Shown here piece by piece: positions 1 to 8,900 of a stretch of DNA of 39,531 nt. Position 1 is the stretch's first letter. Every line of letters begins with the position of its first letter. Under the pieces are notes generated by a model. That model was not told where the DNA came from. It worked only from the letters and a program-made list of their open reading frames with translations, and did no database searches. Source of the DNA: Candidatus Cloacimonadota bacterium (GTDB lineage: Bacteria; Cloacimonadota; Cloacimonadia; Cloacimonadales; Cloacimonadaceae); NCBI GenBank assembly GCA_023228125.1, contig JALOBT010000024.1:1-39531 (forward strand), written 5' to 3'. The position numbers and the translations under genes were made by a program.

Positions 1-1
1 T

Positions 2-625
2 TCCATGGGTTTATGGCGAGAAGTAGATGAAGAATTTCTCACTTCCCGTGGTATAGTCGTGCCGGAAGATCTCTTTGACAATCTGCCTTCGGGCAATAGT
101 TTCATCCAAACTGCTGAGTATTTCCGTAAGCGTTTTGCGCTTGCTGAAAGCAGCAGCCAGATCATGAAGATCTGGACTGAGATGGTGGCAGAGCATTACG
201 CCAATTCTGTAATGCTCAAAGCTGGTGTGGCAGAATTGCTGCCGCGAATCAAAGCTGCAGGGCTGAAACTGGGCTTGGCGACCAGCAATTCTTATGAATT
301 AGCGCAGAGTTCACTAACGTTCAACAGGGTATGGGACTATTTTGAGGCCTTTTCCACCGGTGATGCAGATGTCTTGGGCAAGCCCTTTCCGGACATCTAT
401 CTGAATTGCGCCAAGGATTTAAGGCTCGAGCCCGCTGAATGTATAGCGATCGAAGACACCCTCACCGGCGTGCAAGCAGCTCAGGCAGCCGGCATGCTGA
501 CCCTGGCAATCTATGATCAAGACAGCAAAAAGCATCATGATGAGATCAAAAAACTGGCGTTTGCTTTTTGTCTGGATTATCCTGAAATCATCCAAAACTT
601 AAGAAAACTGAGAGTCGATATATGA
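2..625 (+). CDS. HAD-superfamily hydrolase, beta-phosphoglucomutase-like (5' end missing)
   Basis: This is the C-terminal 207 codons of a haloacid dehalogenase-type phosphatase or phosphomutase acting on a small phosphorylated metabolite. The first ATG in the window (position 5) is probably not the start. It is preceded in frame by a Ser codon, and Ser-Met-Gly-Leu-Trp fits the stretch just after the nucleophile motif (DxDGVxxDS) of this family, so motif I lies before the window. Visible motifs are LATSNS (motif II), GKPFPDIY (motif III lysine) and IEDTLTGVQAA (motif IV acids). The alpha-helical cap domain occupies roughly residues 5-75. The stop overlaps the next start (ATGA), so the two genes are probably cotranscribed. 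The substrate cannot be told from sequence. Confidence 0.85.
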   Translation, partial: SMGLWREVDEEFLTSRGIVVPEDLFDNLPSGNSFIQTAEYFRKRFALAESSSQIMKIWTEMVAEHYANSVMLKAGVAELLPRIKAAGLKLGLATSNSYELAQSSLTFNRVWDYFEAFSTGDADVLGKPFPDIYLNCAKDLRLEPAECIAIEDTLTGVQAAQAAGMLTLAIYDQDSKKHHDEIKKLAFAFCLDYPEIIQNLRKLRVDI

Positions 626-1305
626 ATATGTATATAATAATCGGAGCCTATGGTAGCGGGAAAAGCGAATACAGCATCCATCTGGCTCGGAGCTTGAAAG
701 CTGAAGGCAAGAACGTATCCTTGTCCGATTTGGACGTGGTCAATCCCTATTTTAGAAGCCGGGATGTGCGCGATGAATTTGCCCTGGAAGGCATTGAAGT
801 GATCGCCCCCGAGGGGCAATTTTCCCATGCCGATCTACCGATGATCTCGCCCCGGGTGAAAGGCGCGATCGAAGACAGCAGCCGTCTGGTGATCCTGGAT
901 GTAGGCGGCGATCCTTCCGGATGCAGAGCCTTAGGGCGCTTTGAAGATCCCATAAAAGCGCGAGGTTATCACACGCGTTTGGTGGTAAATACCTCCCGGC
1001 CTTTTACCAGCACTGTTCCTGAAATACTGGTCATGATCGAGATGCTGGAGTTTTCCTCCCGGCTCAAAGTGCATGAGCTGATCTGCAATACCAATCTCAT
1101 GCAGTACACTGAACAGGCTTTGGTGGAAGATGGAATCAGGATCGTGGCAGAAGCGGCAAAACAGGCAGGTCTCAGCTTTGATACCTATCTGGTTTTGGAT
1201 GAATACGCAGACAGGGTGCCGGATAATCTTCTGGGCAAAAAGCGTTTGGTGATGAACTACACCCTGAAAAAGCCCTGGGAAGCCCTGGTCATGAAAGGGA
1301 TCTGA
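622..1305 (+). CDS. P-loop NTPase of unknown function (SIMIBI/MinD-like)
   Basis: A 227-residue soluble protein with an N-terminal Walker A (GAYGSGKS, residues 8-15), a conserved-looking SDLDVVNPYFRSRD segment (35-48) where SIMIBI-class ATPases carry their switch I region, and a hydrophobic strand ending in Asp93 followed by VGGDPSG (Walker B). NTSRPFT (about 129-135) resembles a nucleotide-base recognition loop. I do not recognise a named family member. The fold points to an ATP- or GTP-dependent protein related to CobQ/MinD-type enzymes rather than a kinase. It overlaps the HAD gene by 4 bp (ATGA), consistent with translational coupling, and is followed by a gene-free stretch. Function is not assignable from sequence alone. 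Confidence 0.8.
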   Translation: MNMYIIIGAYGSGKSEYSIHLARSLKAEGKNVSLSDLDVVNPYFRSRDVRDEFALEGIEVIAPEGQFSHADLPMISPRVKGAIEDSSRLVILDVGGDPSGCRALGRFEDPIKARGYHTRLVVNTSRPFTSTVPEILVMIEMLEFSSRLKVHELICNTNLMQYTEQALVEDGIRIVAEAAKQAGLSFDTYLVLDEYADRVPDNLLGKKRLVMNYTLKKPWEALVMKGI

Positions 1306-1341
1306 GCCCAGAGCAAAAGATCAAATAATGCGGATAAAATG

Positions 1342-1425
1342 GCTATCTAAAATACCATGCCTACAGCATTCAATCCCTTGTGTGGCTGCCGTTTGCTATC
1401 TAAAATACCATGCCTACAGCATTCA
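1342..1425. repeat. Pair of identical 31-bp direct repeats
   Basis: Bases 1342-1372 and 1395-1425 are identical (beginning GCTATCTAAAATACC, ending CTACAGCATTCA) and are separated by 22 bp of unrelated sequence. The identity starts and stops sharply on both sides. Two copies and a 22-bp gap are too little to call a CRISPR array, and no cas gene is present. It may be a duplicated target or protein-binding site, or the relic of a decayed array. Confidence 0.85.
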
Positions 1426-1570
1426 TAAGGTGTTTTGTTATTAGAATTCTATCTAATGTATTGTTTCTAAACCATATGATCATATAGAGATGGCCTGATA
1501 TTTTGGAGAACGCTTGGCAGATAATGCCCTGTTTTCTGATGAATCCAGAGCTCTTCCCTGATGTTTTGAT

Positions 1571-1646
1571 TTGCTTTTAACATGCCTTGGACTCGAGTTG
1601 ACTCAGAACCTCAAGTCATCTCGAGTCCAAGGCATGTTAAAAGCAA
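1571..1646. repeat. Long palindromic (inverted-repeat) element, copy 1
   Basis: The left arm 1571-1603 is the reverse complement of 1614-1646. The outer 27 bp pair perfectly (TTGCTTTTAACATGCC and on to CTCGAG) and 5 more pairs follow after one mismatch, leaving a loop of about 10 nt. The arm contains two XhoI-like CTCGAG cores. A diverged second copy sits at 39017-39096, and both copies are followed by a similar AAGCAAG...CAGGCAA stretch. This indicates a dispersed intergenic family (REP- or MITE-like) rather than a simple terminator; the arm has no T-tract after it. Confidence 0.85.
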
Positions 1647-1846
1647 GAGCGCCGGCAAAGCAGGCAATGCGCGCCTTTTCTGGCTTTGATGCTGAACAAA
1701 CAGTAGAAATATCTCAACATAGGCCAATTTGGCTAACTGCAACGTATATAAACAGTTATCATATTATGACCTTCTTTTATGAATTTCATACATAGGCAAA
1801 AGCCTTGATAAAGCTGAGTTTGAATAGAGCCTATGGCTAAAGATTA

Positions 1847-1883
1847 TTGACAGAAATTGCCCTTGCCCAAGATTGGGTATCAT
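1847..1883 (+). promoter_or_regulatory. Candidate proS promoter region
   Basis: An exact TTGACA hexamer at 1847-1852 lies 55 bp upstream of the proS start. No good -10 is seen at 17 bp; TATCAT (1878-1883) is the best match but is 25 bp away. A small palindrome, CCCAA-GA-TTGGG (1866-1877), sits between them and could be an operator. The call rests only on the exact -35 match and its position before the first gene of a run. Confidence 0.3.
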
Positions 1884-1906
1884 AGCTAAAAATGCATGGA
1901 GAATTG

Positions 1907-3430
1907 ATGAGTAAAAAGATAAGGACTGCGATAGAGCCCACCCGCGAGCAAAATTATGCGGAGTGGTACCAACAAGTGATCAAAGCTGCTGATCTGGCTG
2001 AAAATAGTGACGTGCGCGGATGCATGGTGATCAAACCTTGGGGTTATGCGATTTGGGAGAATATCCAAAAAGCGCTGGACCAGATGTTCCGGGATACGGG
2101 GCATCGTAACGCCTACTTCCCCATTTTCATTCCGAAAAGCTTTTTTGAAAAAGAAGCCGAGCACGTGGAAGGTTTTGCCAAAGAATGTGCAGTGGTTACT
2201 CACTCGCGTTTGGAAGATGACGGCCAGGGAGGACTCAAAGTAGCTGGAGAGCTTACCGAGCCTCTGATCGTGCGTCCTACCAGCGAAACCATTATCGGCG
2301 CTTCCTTTGCCAGATGGGTAAATTCCTATCGCGATCTGCCGCTTTTGATCAATCAGTGGGCGAATATCGTGCGTTGGGAAATGCGTACCCGGCTCTTCCT
2401 GAGAACCGCAGAATTCCTCTGGCAAGAAGGGCATACTGTGCACGAAAGCCAGGATGATGCCATGCTGGAGACCCGTAAAATGCTGGATGTATATGCAGAT
2501 TTTGCGGCAGAGTATTTGGCCTTGCCGGTGATCAAAGGTGAAAAGACCGAAGGCGAGAAATTCCCCGGAGCGGTGAACACCTATTGCATCGAAGCTATGA
2601 TGCAGGATAAAAAGGCTTTGCAATCCGGCACTTCGCATTTCTTAGGACAAAATTTTGCCAAAGCTTCTGAGATAAAGTTTCAGAGCAGAGCAGGCGAGCT
2701 GGAATATGCCTGGACTACGTCTTGGGGAGTATCTACGCGTTTGATCGGAGCTCTGATCATGGCGCATAGCGATGATGACGGCCTGGTTTTGCCGCCCAAA
2801 ATTGCCCCTTCACACATAGCTTTGATCCCCATCTACCGTAATGAAGAAGAAAAGGTAGAGGTGCTGGCCTATTGCAAGAAGGTCGAAGCCCTCTTTAAGA
2901 AAGAATATTTTGAAGATATGCGCCTTTATGTCGAATTGGATGATCGTGATCTTACCGGCAGTGAGCGCAATTGGTATTGGATCAAAAAGGGCATTCCTCT
3001 GCGTGTGGAAATCGGCCCCAGAGATATCGCTTCCGAAGCTGTGATGGTGGCCCGGCGAGACAAAGAGCCCAGAGATAAGCAAAGCGTTCCTGTGTCTGAG
3101 CTGAAAGCCTATGTGCAGCAAAATCTTAAAGAAATGCAAGAGGCCTATTACCAAAGAGCTCTGGCATTCCGAGAGGCTAATACTATCAAGATCGATGATA
3201 AAGACGAATTTTACCGCTATTATACTCCTAAAAATCAAGATCAACCGGAGATCCATGGCGGCTTTGCCCTGGCCCATTGGTGTGGGGACACAGCCTGCGA
3301 AGAGCAGATCAAAACCGAGCTCAAAGTCACGATTCGCTGCATTCCTTTTGATGCAGAGCAGGAAGAAGGTATATGCATCTCTTGCGGCAAGCCTTCCCAG
3401 CAGCGCGTAGTCTTTGCAAAGTCTTATTAA
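1907..3430 (+). CDS. proS: Proline--tRNA ligase, archaeal/eukaryal-type short form
   Basis: Class II aminoacyl-tRNA synthetase that charges tRNA-Pro. I place the start at 1907 rather than the in-frame ATG at 1892, because GGAG (1898-1901) lies 5 nt before 1907, giving 507 residues. Motif 2 is seen around WANIVRWEMRTR, preceded by RPTSETII and followed by the LFLRTAEFLWQEGHT block. The anticodon-binding domain follows from about residue 290. The C-terminal part carries a four-Cys zinc site (WCGDTAC and CISCG), a hallmark of the archaeal/eukaryal ProRS type; the bacterial-type editing (INS) insertion is absent and the length fits the short form. It begins an apparent operon with cinA and purD, and cinA starts 2 bp after its stop. 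Confidence 0.97.
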   Translation: MSKKIRTAIEPTREQNYAEWYQQVIKAADLAENSDVRGCMVIKPWGYAIWENIQKALDQMFRDTGHRNAYFPIFIPKSFFEKEAEHVEGFAKECAVVTHSRLEDDGQGGLKVAGELTEPLIVRPTSETIIGASFARWVNSYRDLPLLINQWANIVRWEMRTRLFLRTAEFLWQEGHTVHESQDDAMLETRKMLDVYADFAAEYLALPVIKGEKTEGEKFPGAVNTYCIEAMMQDKKALQSGTSHFLGQNFAKASEIKFQSRAGELEYAWTTSWGVSTRLIGALIMAHSDDDGLVLPPKIAPSHIALIPIYRNEEEKVEVLAYCKKVEALFKKEYFEDMRLYVELDDRDLTGSERNWYWIKKGIPLRVEIGPRDIASEAVMVARRDKEPRDKQSVPVSELKAYVQQNLKEMQEAYYQRALAFREANTIKIDDKDEFYRYYTPKNQDQPEIHGGFALAHWCGDTACEEQIKTELKVTIRCIPFDAEQEEGICISCGKPSQQRVVFAKSY

Positions 3431-3432
3431 AT

Positions 3433-4659
3433 ATGATTATTCGCTGCGCTATTATCAGCATCGGCAATGAGATTCTGCTGGGCAAGACCGTAAATACGAA
3501 TCTTGCCTGGATGGGCTCCCAGCTTGCTCTGATGGGTTTTGAGGTGAGCGAGGCTATTGCCATTAAAGACGAAACCGAAGCTATCACAGAAGCTCTGGAT
3601 CATTTCTGGACACGATATGACGTCGTGTTCAGCACTGGCGGCCTGGGCCCTACCGAAGATGACATCAGCCGGGCTGTCATTGCGGGATATTTTGGCAAAG
3701 AGCTGATTTTTCAGGAAGAGATCTGGACAAAAATAAAGCAAAGATATGCCCCTATACACAAAAGTATTCCTAATTCAAACCGCTCTCAAGCTATGGTGCC
3801 CGAAGGATTTACCGCTCTTGACAATCAGCGTGGTACAGCCCCGTCTCTACATTATCAAGAGGGTAAGAAGAACTTTTTTGCCCTGCAGGGCGTTCCGCTG
3901 GAGATGAAACACAATTTTGATGTCCATATCCGCAGCATCCTGGCGCAGGCCTATCCCGAAGTTGAGCCGATCATTCAGAGAACCTTGCACTGCTTTGGGG
4001 TGTCCGAATCTGCTTTGGCAGAGACGCTTTCGGAGCATGAATTACCCCAAGGCGTGAACTTAGCCTGGTTGCCGCAGACGGGTAGGTTGGATTTGAAAAT
4101 CACTGGCACAGATGCTAAATCCAGAGACAAAGCCGAAGCGCAAATAAGGGCTAAGATTGGCGAGCAAATCTGGGGCACAGACGGTGAGACTCCAGCCAGT
4201 GTATTGCTGACATTGTTGCGAGAAAAGCAGCTTAAACTGGCAGTGGCGGAATCTTGTACAGCCGGACTTTTGCAAGCTGATATCGCTGCTATTCCTGGAG
4301 CCTCCGAAGCACTATTGGGCGGGGTTGTGAGTTACGCAAACCGCATCAAAGAGGAGCTGCTCTCTGTGGATACCATCTTTGAGCATGGGGCGGTGAGCCC
4401 GGAAACTGCGCTGGCTATGGCAAAGGGAGTACAAAAGTTATTCCACAGCGATGTGGCAATAGCGGTTACAGGCATTGCTGGCCCAGATGGTGGCAGCGCA
4501 GAAAAACCGGTGGGTACGGTGCATTTTGCTTTCGCTGTGTTTGATCAATACAAGCAGGTGAAAATGTATCTACGCGGAGATCGTGAAAGCGTGAGACACA
4601 AGGCTGCGGAAGCAGGCATCTTACTGTTGATCAATTTATTACGGGATACAGACTTTTGA
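3433..4659 (+). CDS. cinA: CinA-like protein: MoCF domain plus nicotinamide-nucleotide amidase
   Basis: A 408-residue two-domain protein. The N-terminal half is a MoeA/MogA-type fold with the signature GNEILLGKTVNTN (residues 11-23) and STGGLGPTEDD. The C-terminal half, from about residue 260, is the PncC-type amidase that converts nicotinamide mononucleotide to nicotinate mononucleotide in pyridine-nucleotide salvage, recognised by ESCTAG (about 273-278), GVVSYANRIKEELL and AVTGIAGPDGGS. Length and domain order match standard CinA. The start at 3433, two bases after the proS stop, gives the canonical opening; a longer frame into proS exists but is not needed. The stop overlaps the TTG start of purD. 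Confidence 0.95.
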   Translation: MIIRCAIISIGNEILLGKTVNTNLAWMGSQLALMGFEVSEAIAIKDETEAITEALDHFWTRYDVVFSTGGLGPTEDDISRAVIAGYFGKELIFQEEIWTKIKQRYAPIHKSIPNSNRSQAMVPEGFTALDNQRGTAPSLHYQEGKKNFFALQGVPLEMKHNFDVHIRSILAQAYPEVEPIIQRTLHCFGVSESALAETLSEHELPQGVNLAWLPQTGRLDLKITGTDAKSRDKAEAQIRAKIGEQIWGTDGETPASVLLTLLREKQLKLAVAESCTAGLLQADIAAIPGASEALLGGVVSYANRIKEELLSVDTIFEHGAVSPETALAMAKGVQKLFHSDVAIAVTGIAGPDGGSAEKPVGTVHFAFAVFDQYKQVKMYLRGDRESVRHKAAEAGILLLINLLRDTDF

Positions 4660-5897
4660 AAGTACTGATAATAGGCAGTGGCGGGCGTGAACACGCGATA
4701 GCGGATGCGTTTAGCCGCAGCAATAAAACCCGCGAAATCATCATCAGTCCCGGCAATGCTGGTATGGCAGAGGATTTTCGCTGTCTGCCGCTATCTGGAC
4801 AGGATGAGATTGTAGAGTTTTGTCATGCCGAGGCAGTGGATCTGGTCTTTATCGGGCCTGAACAGCCGATCAAAGACGGACTTTCTGATCTGCTCAAGAA
4901 AGAGGGGATCAGAGTGCTGGCACCATCGCAAGCTGCTGCCAGGCTGGAAACATCAAAAGCTTTTGCCAAGCAGTTAATGCTGGCAAATCAGATCCCAACG
5001 GCAAGCTATAGCTTGTTGCGGGACGAAGTTCAAGCCAGGGATTTCCTGGCAAAATGCAGCTACCCAATTGTGCTCAAAGCAGATGGGCTGGCCGCAGGAA
5101 AAGGAGTAATAATCTGCTCAAATGAGCCCGAGGCCATGCAGGCTTGCGCCAGTTTGTTTAGACAAAGCGCAGGTAAAAGCGGAGTATTGGCCGAAGAATA
5201 TTTGCAGGGTTGGGAGGTATCGCTATTTGCTTTTTGCGCTCAAGATGCTTTCCAGACCAGTCTTTTTGCTCAGGATCATAAGCAACTCTATGATCAGGAC
5301 AAAGGTCCCAACACTGGTGGAATGGGTGCTGTCTGCCCCGTTCCCGAAGCGGAAAAATATCGCCAAGAGATCGAAGATACGATCCTGGCACCTGTCCTGA
5401 ACGCGATGAGAGAGCTCGGTTGCCCCTATGAAGGGGTTTTGTATCTGGGACTAATGATTACGCACGAGGGGCCCAAGGTGGTGGAATTCAATTGCCGCTT
5501 TGGCGATCCAGAGACTCAGGCCTTGTTGCCCTTGCTCAAGACCGATTTCATGCAGCTCTGCCTGGCTATCACCGAAGGCAGGGTGAAAGAGCTGAAGCTT
5601 GAATGGTTTGATAAGACAGCGGTGGCAGTGGTACTGGCGGCTCCAGGCTATCCTGCCGCTTACAAAAAGGGGATAAAAATCCAGATTCCCCCGCTGGATT
5701 CAAAAGTATTCTTTTCCGGAGTAAGGCGCGGCAAGCGCGGCTTGATTAGCTGGGGTGGCAGAGTCTTGTCTGTGATGAGCCTGGCAGATACCCTGGAAAA
5801 TGCCAGAACAACTGTTTATCGTGATATCTATAGCATAGAATTTACCCAAAAAGTGTATCGTAAAGATATTGGCCTAAGAAAAAACCTTCTACCGTAA
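4656..5897 (+). CDS. purD: Phosphoribosylamine--glycine ligase (GAR synthetase)
   Basis: ATP-grasp enzyme joining phosphoribosylamine and glycine in step two of purine synthesis. The start is a TTG at 4656 inside the overlap TTGA with the cinA stop; it yields the family's canonical MKVLIIGSGGREHA opening, which decides the start despite the rare codon. ATP-grasp features follow: VLKADGLAAGKGV, EYLQGWEVSLFAF, NTGGMGAVCP, and the metal and substrate segment VVEFNCRFGDPETQ. The C-terminus ends with the usual YRKDIG block. At 413 residues it is marginally short but complete. No other pur genes are nearby. The downstream protease gene begins 10 bp after the stop. Confidence 0.96.
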   Translation: MKVLIIGSGGREHAIADAFSRSNKTREIIISPGNAGMAEDFRCLPLSGQDEIVEFCHAEAVDLVFIGPEQPIKDGLSDLLKKEGIRVLAPSQAAARLETSKAFAKQLMLANQIPTASYSLLRDEVQARDFLAKCSYPIVLKADGLAAGKGVIICSNEPEAMQACASLFRQSAGKSGVLAEEYLQGWEVSLFAFCAQDAFQTSLFAQDHKQLYDQDKGPNTGGMGAVCPVPEAEKYRQEIEDTILAPVLNAMRELGCPYEGVLYLGLMITHEGPKVVEFNCRFGDPETQALLPLLKTDFMQLCLAITEGRVKELKLEWFDKTAVAVVLAAPGYPAAYKKGIKIQIPPLDSKVFFSGVRRGKRGLISWGGRVLSVMSLADTLENARTTVYRDIYSIEFTQKVYRKDIGLRKNLLP

Positions 5898-5907
5898 TGG
5901 AGTAATA

Positions 5908-8900
5908 ATGAGACTATATATATGTGCCATCCTGATGGCTCTGCCAATATTCATGTTTGGCAATCCCATCAGCCTGATCAGCGAAAGCGGTGATGCGCTT
6001 AGCTTAAGATTTGTTCTTCCGGCTTATGAATTGGGAGAAACCAAGATTGAAAATGAGAAATATCATCAGATCGTAATGGATGAAGGCTCGCTCAGCTCTG
6101 AAGAGGGCTATCCAGAGCTGCGAGTATTTTCGGTGCCGGTGGCCATCCCAATCGATGGACAGGCTACAGTGCGGGTGCTTTCATCTACTACGCAAAGCAT
6201 AAGGGATATTAGAATCTTCCCAGTGGCCAGTATGAAGGTAAAAGATGGTGAAGTAAGCTATAGCTATGAAAAGGATTATGCTGCTTACAGCAAATCCAGC
6301 TTGTATCCCTCTCAGATAGTTACAATATCCGAGCCCGCTTTTATCGGGAACCGGCGTTTTGTGAGCGTTCAGGTATATCCTTTCCAATATTCTGCTGCAA
6401 ATCGTCAGCTCACGGTGCACAATGAGATTACAATAGCGGTATCCATCAGCGGCAGTAAAGCCCCAAGCCCCACTTGGCAGCTCAGCAAGAACCCTTTGGA
6501 CCCTGTGGCCGATAAGTTCTTCATCAATGATCTCAGCTCAAAATCCTGGCGCAAGCCCAAAGATAAGGCTGAGACTTATGAATACCCCAAGAGCTCTAAC
6601 ACTCAGGTTTCTGAGCTTCAGCTTGTGGTAGATAGTGAAGGCATCTACAAAGTTGGCTATCGCGAACTCAAGGATTTCGTAGCTCTAATGGCGGACTCTT
6701 TGGGCGTAGAGATGAGCTGGACTATGGATAATGTGGATCCGCGGTATCTGGAGCTGCGTGACGAATATGGGCAGATTCCCATCCATTTTGCGGGAGAAAA
6801 TGACGGTAGTTTTGATAACGGAGATTACTTTGAGTTCTTCGGAGACCGGCATTATGGAGATACTGCCTATTACGATGATTATACGGCAGAAAACGTATAT
6901 ACTCTGGGGCTAAAAGACAGTTTTGGCGCGCGCATGGTGGTGGAAAATGGCGGACTGATCAACAGCAATCCTATGCAGTACACACTTGCAGATGCTTATG
7001 AGGAGACCGTGCACTTTGAACAGCAGCTCGTAAGCGATAAGCTGGGCATGGGCTGGAGTCCCTTCAATCCAAATTACTACCGGGAAGATCTCTGGTTTTG
7101 GAAAAAAATCAATGCTCCCAATCTGGATATTGTGCCCATTGAGCTGCAATATCCCATAGATACAGTGATCCGTAAAGCTGCTGCCAAGATCGTGATGCAC
7201 GGACTTACTTACAAAGATAGCCTCTGGGCCGGGGAGTACGATCATGAGGTGGCCATCCGCCTCAATCAAGCCATGGTGAATAGCCATAGCTGGCGGGGAC
7301 AGACGGAACAGGTCTTTTACAATCAAGACCCCATCTCAAATTCCTTTTTGAGGCACGGGACAAATAACGTCTATATCAGCTTGTCTGGCAATACGGCATC
7401 TGGCGATGGAGAGCAAGTGCTCCTGGACAACATCGAAATCACCTACTGGCGAGAATACAAGACAGATCTGGACTTTATGAAATTCAGCAAGCCCAAGGAC
7501 CGCCCCAATGGCTTGGTTCAATTTGAACTTGAGGGCTTTTCCTCTCCGAACGTTTCGGTGTATAAGATTGGCTCCAGCAAATTTACCAGTTTGCAGATCG
7601 AGCCCTTCCATGTGGGTGGAGCTGCACCCTGGACGGTGAGCCTGCAAGATAGCGTATCCTCTCAAGCGGTTCGCTATTACGCTGTGGAAGAAGGCTCCAA
7701 AAAGGTGCCCAAACAGATGCGATTGAATCTCCCTTCAGACCTGCGCAATCCAATGAACGCTGCCAATGTGATCGTGATCACTCCCTATGAATTTACAGAG
7801 TCTGAAGGCACTTTGTTGCTTTCTGATATCTGGCAAGCTGAGGGGCATGAGGTGAAGATTGTAACTTTGCAGGATATATATGATGAGTTTAATAATGGCA
7901 TCGTTTCCGCAGAGGCGATAAAAGATTTCCTGAAATATGCTTACAACAATTGGGGTGCACCAGAGCTGTCTCATGTGATGCTTTTGGGCGAAGGAATATC
8001 GGATACCAGAGATAATAGCCCCAGCCGTATATACAATGTGATCCCGGTGAAGAAAACCTGGAATCATAAACATGGTGCTACTGCCAGTGACACCTGGTAT
8101 GGCTGCATAGTGGGTGAAGATACTGTGCCGGATATTATGGTGGCCAGAATCTGTATCTGGACCCCGGAGCAGATTTTGGATTATGCGCACAAGGCTCAGT
8201 CTTATCGTGAAAATCTGCTCACAAACAAACTGTGGAATAACCATTTGACCTTTAGCTCCGGCGGAAAAATTGACGACGAAAACGACATCTTTGCCCAACA
8301 GTCTGAACGCATCCGCCGGTTTTGCGTACCCCAGGACTACCGGGTGACCAGAGTATATACCTCAGCACAGACTGTGAGCCCGGACTATTTTGGCGGAACT
8401 TTTAACCTCAAGGACGCCATCAATAGCGGTACTCAATATGTGCAATTTATGGGCCATGGCGGAGGACGGGTCTGGGCAGACTATAACCTCTTCAATTTCA
8501 ATGATGTGGCCACGCTAAACAATCAAACTTATCCGATCTTTTTGTCGCTGGCTTGTTATGCTTCAGCCTTTGATACGAATGGGGCGAATTCGATCTCCGA
8601 AGCCTTGGTCAATACGCCAGACAAAGGGGCAATAGTGGCCTTGGGCTTTACCGGCCTTGGCTATAAGGCTCAGGATGAAGATTGGGGAAGGGCTTTTAAT
8701 GAAGCAGCTTTCTCTCATGATTTTGAATACTTGTCCGAGGCCTATCTTTATAGCTTGGCCAGATTCTTTTCGACCACTAATTCACAGGCTGCACGCAAGG
8801 CCTTAACCGATGGGTCTGCGTATCTTGGAGATCCGCTGATCAAGCTGAACAAACCCATATCCGATCTGGCTGTTAGCGTGCTAAATACCAATCCTGCCGC

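Larger units (their letters stand above)
1306..1906. other. Gene-free region with repeats and proS leader
   Basis: About 600 bp without a convincing gene. It holds a pair of 31-bp direct repeats (1342-1425), a 12-bp perfect palindrome ATATGATCATAT (1474-1485), a long inverted repeat (1571-1646) and the upstream region of proS. A 74-codon open frame from 1571 runs straight through the inverted repeat, lacks a ribosome-binding site and is not credible as a gene. No tRNA or other RNA gene is recognisable. Confidence 0.7.

Noticed and set aside
1342..1425. CRISPR array
   Set aside because: Only two repeats, a 22-bp gap that is short for a spacer, and no cas gene in the window.
1571..1795. 74-codon open reading frame
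   Set aside because: It runs through the inverted repeat, has no ribosome site and no protein-like composition.
1886..2638. 250-codon open frame on the minus strand within proS
   Set aside because: Antisense shadow of a clearly functional proS with no independent start signals.
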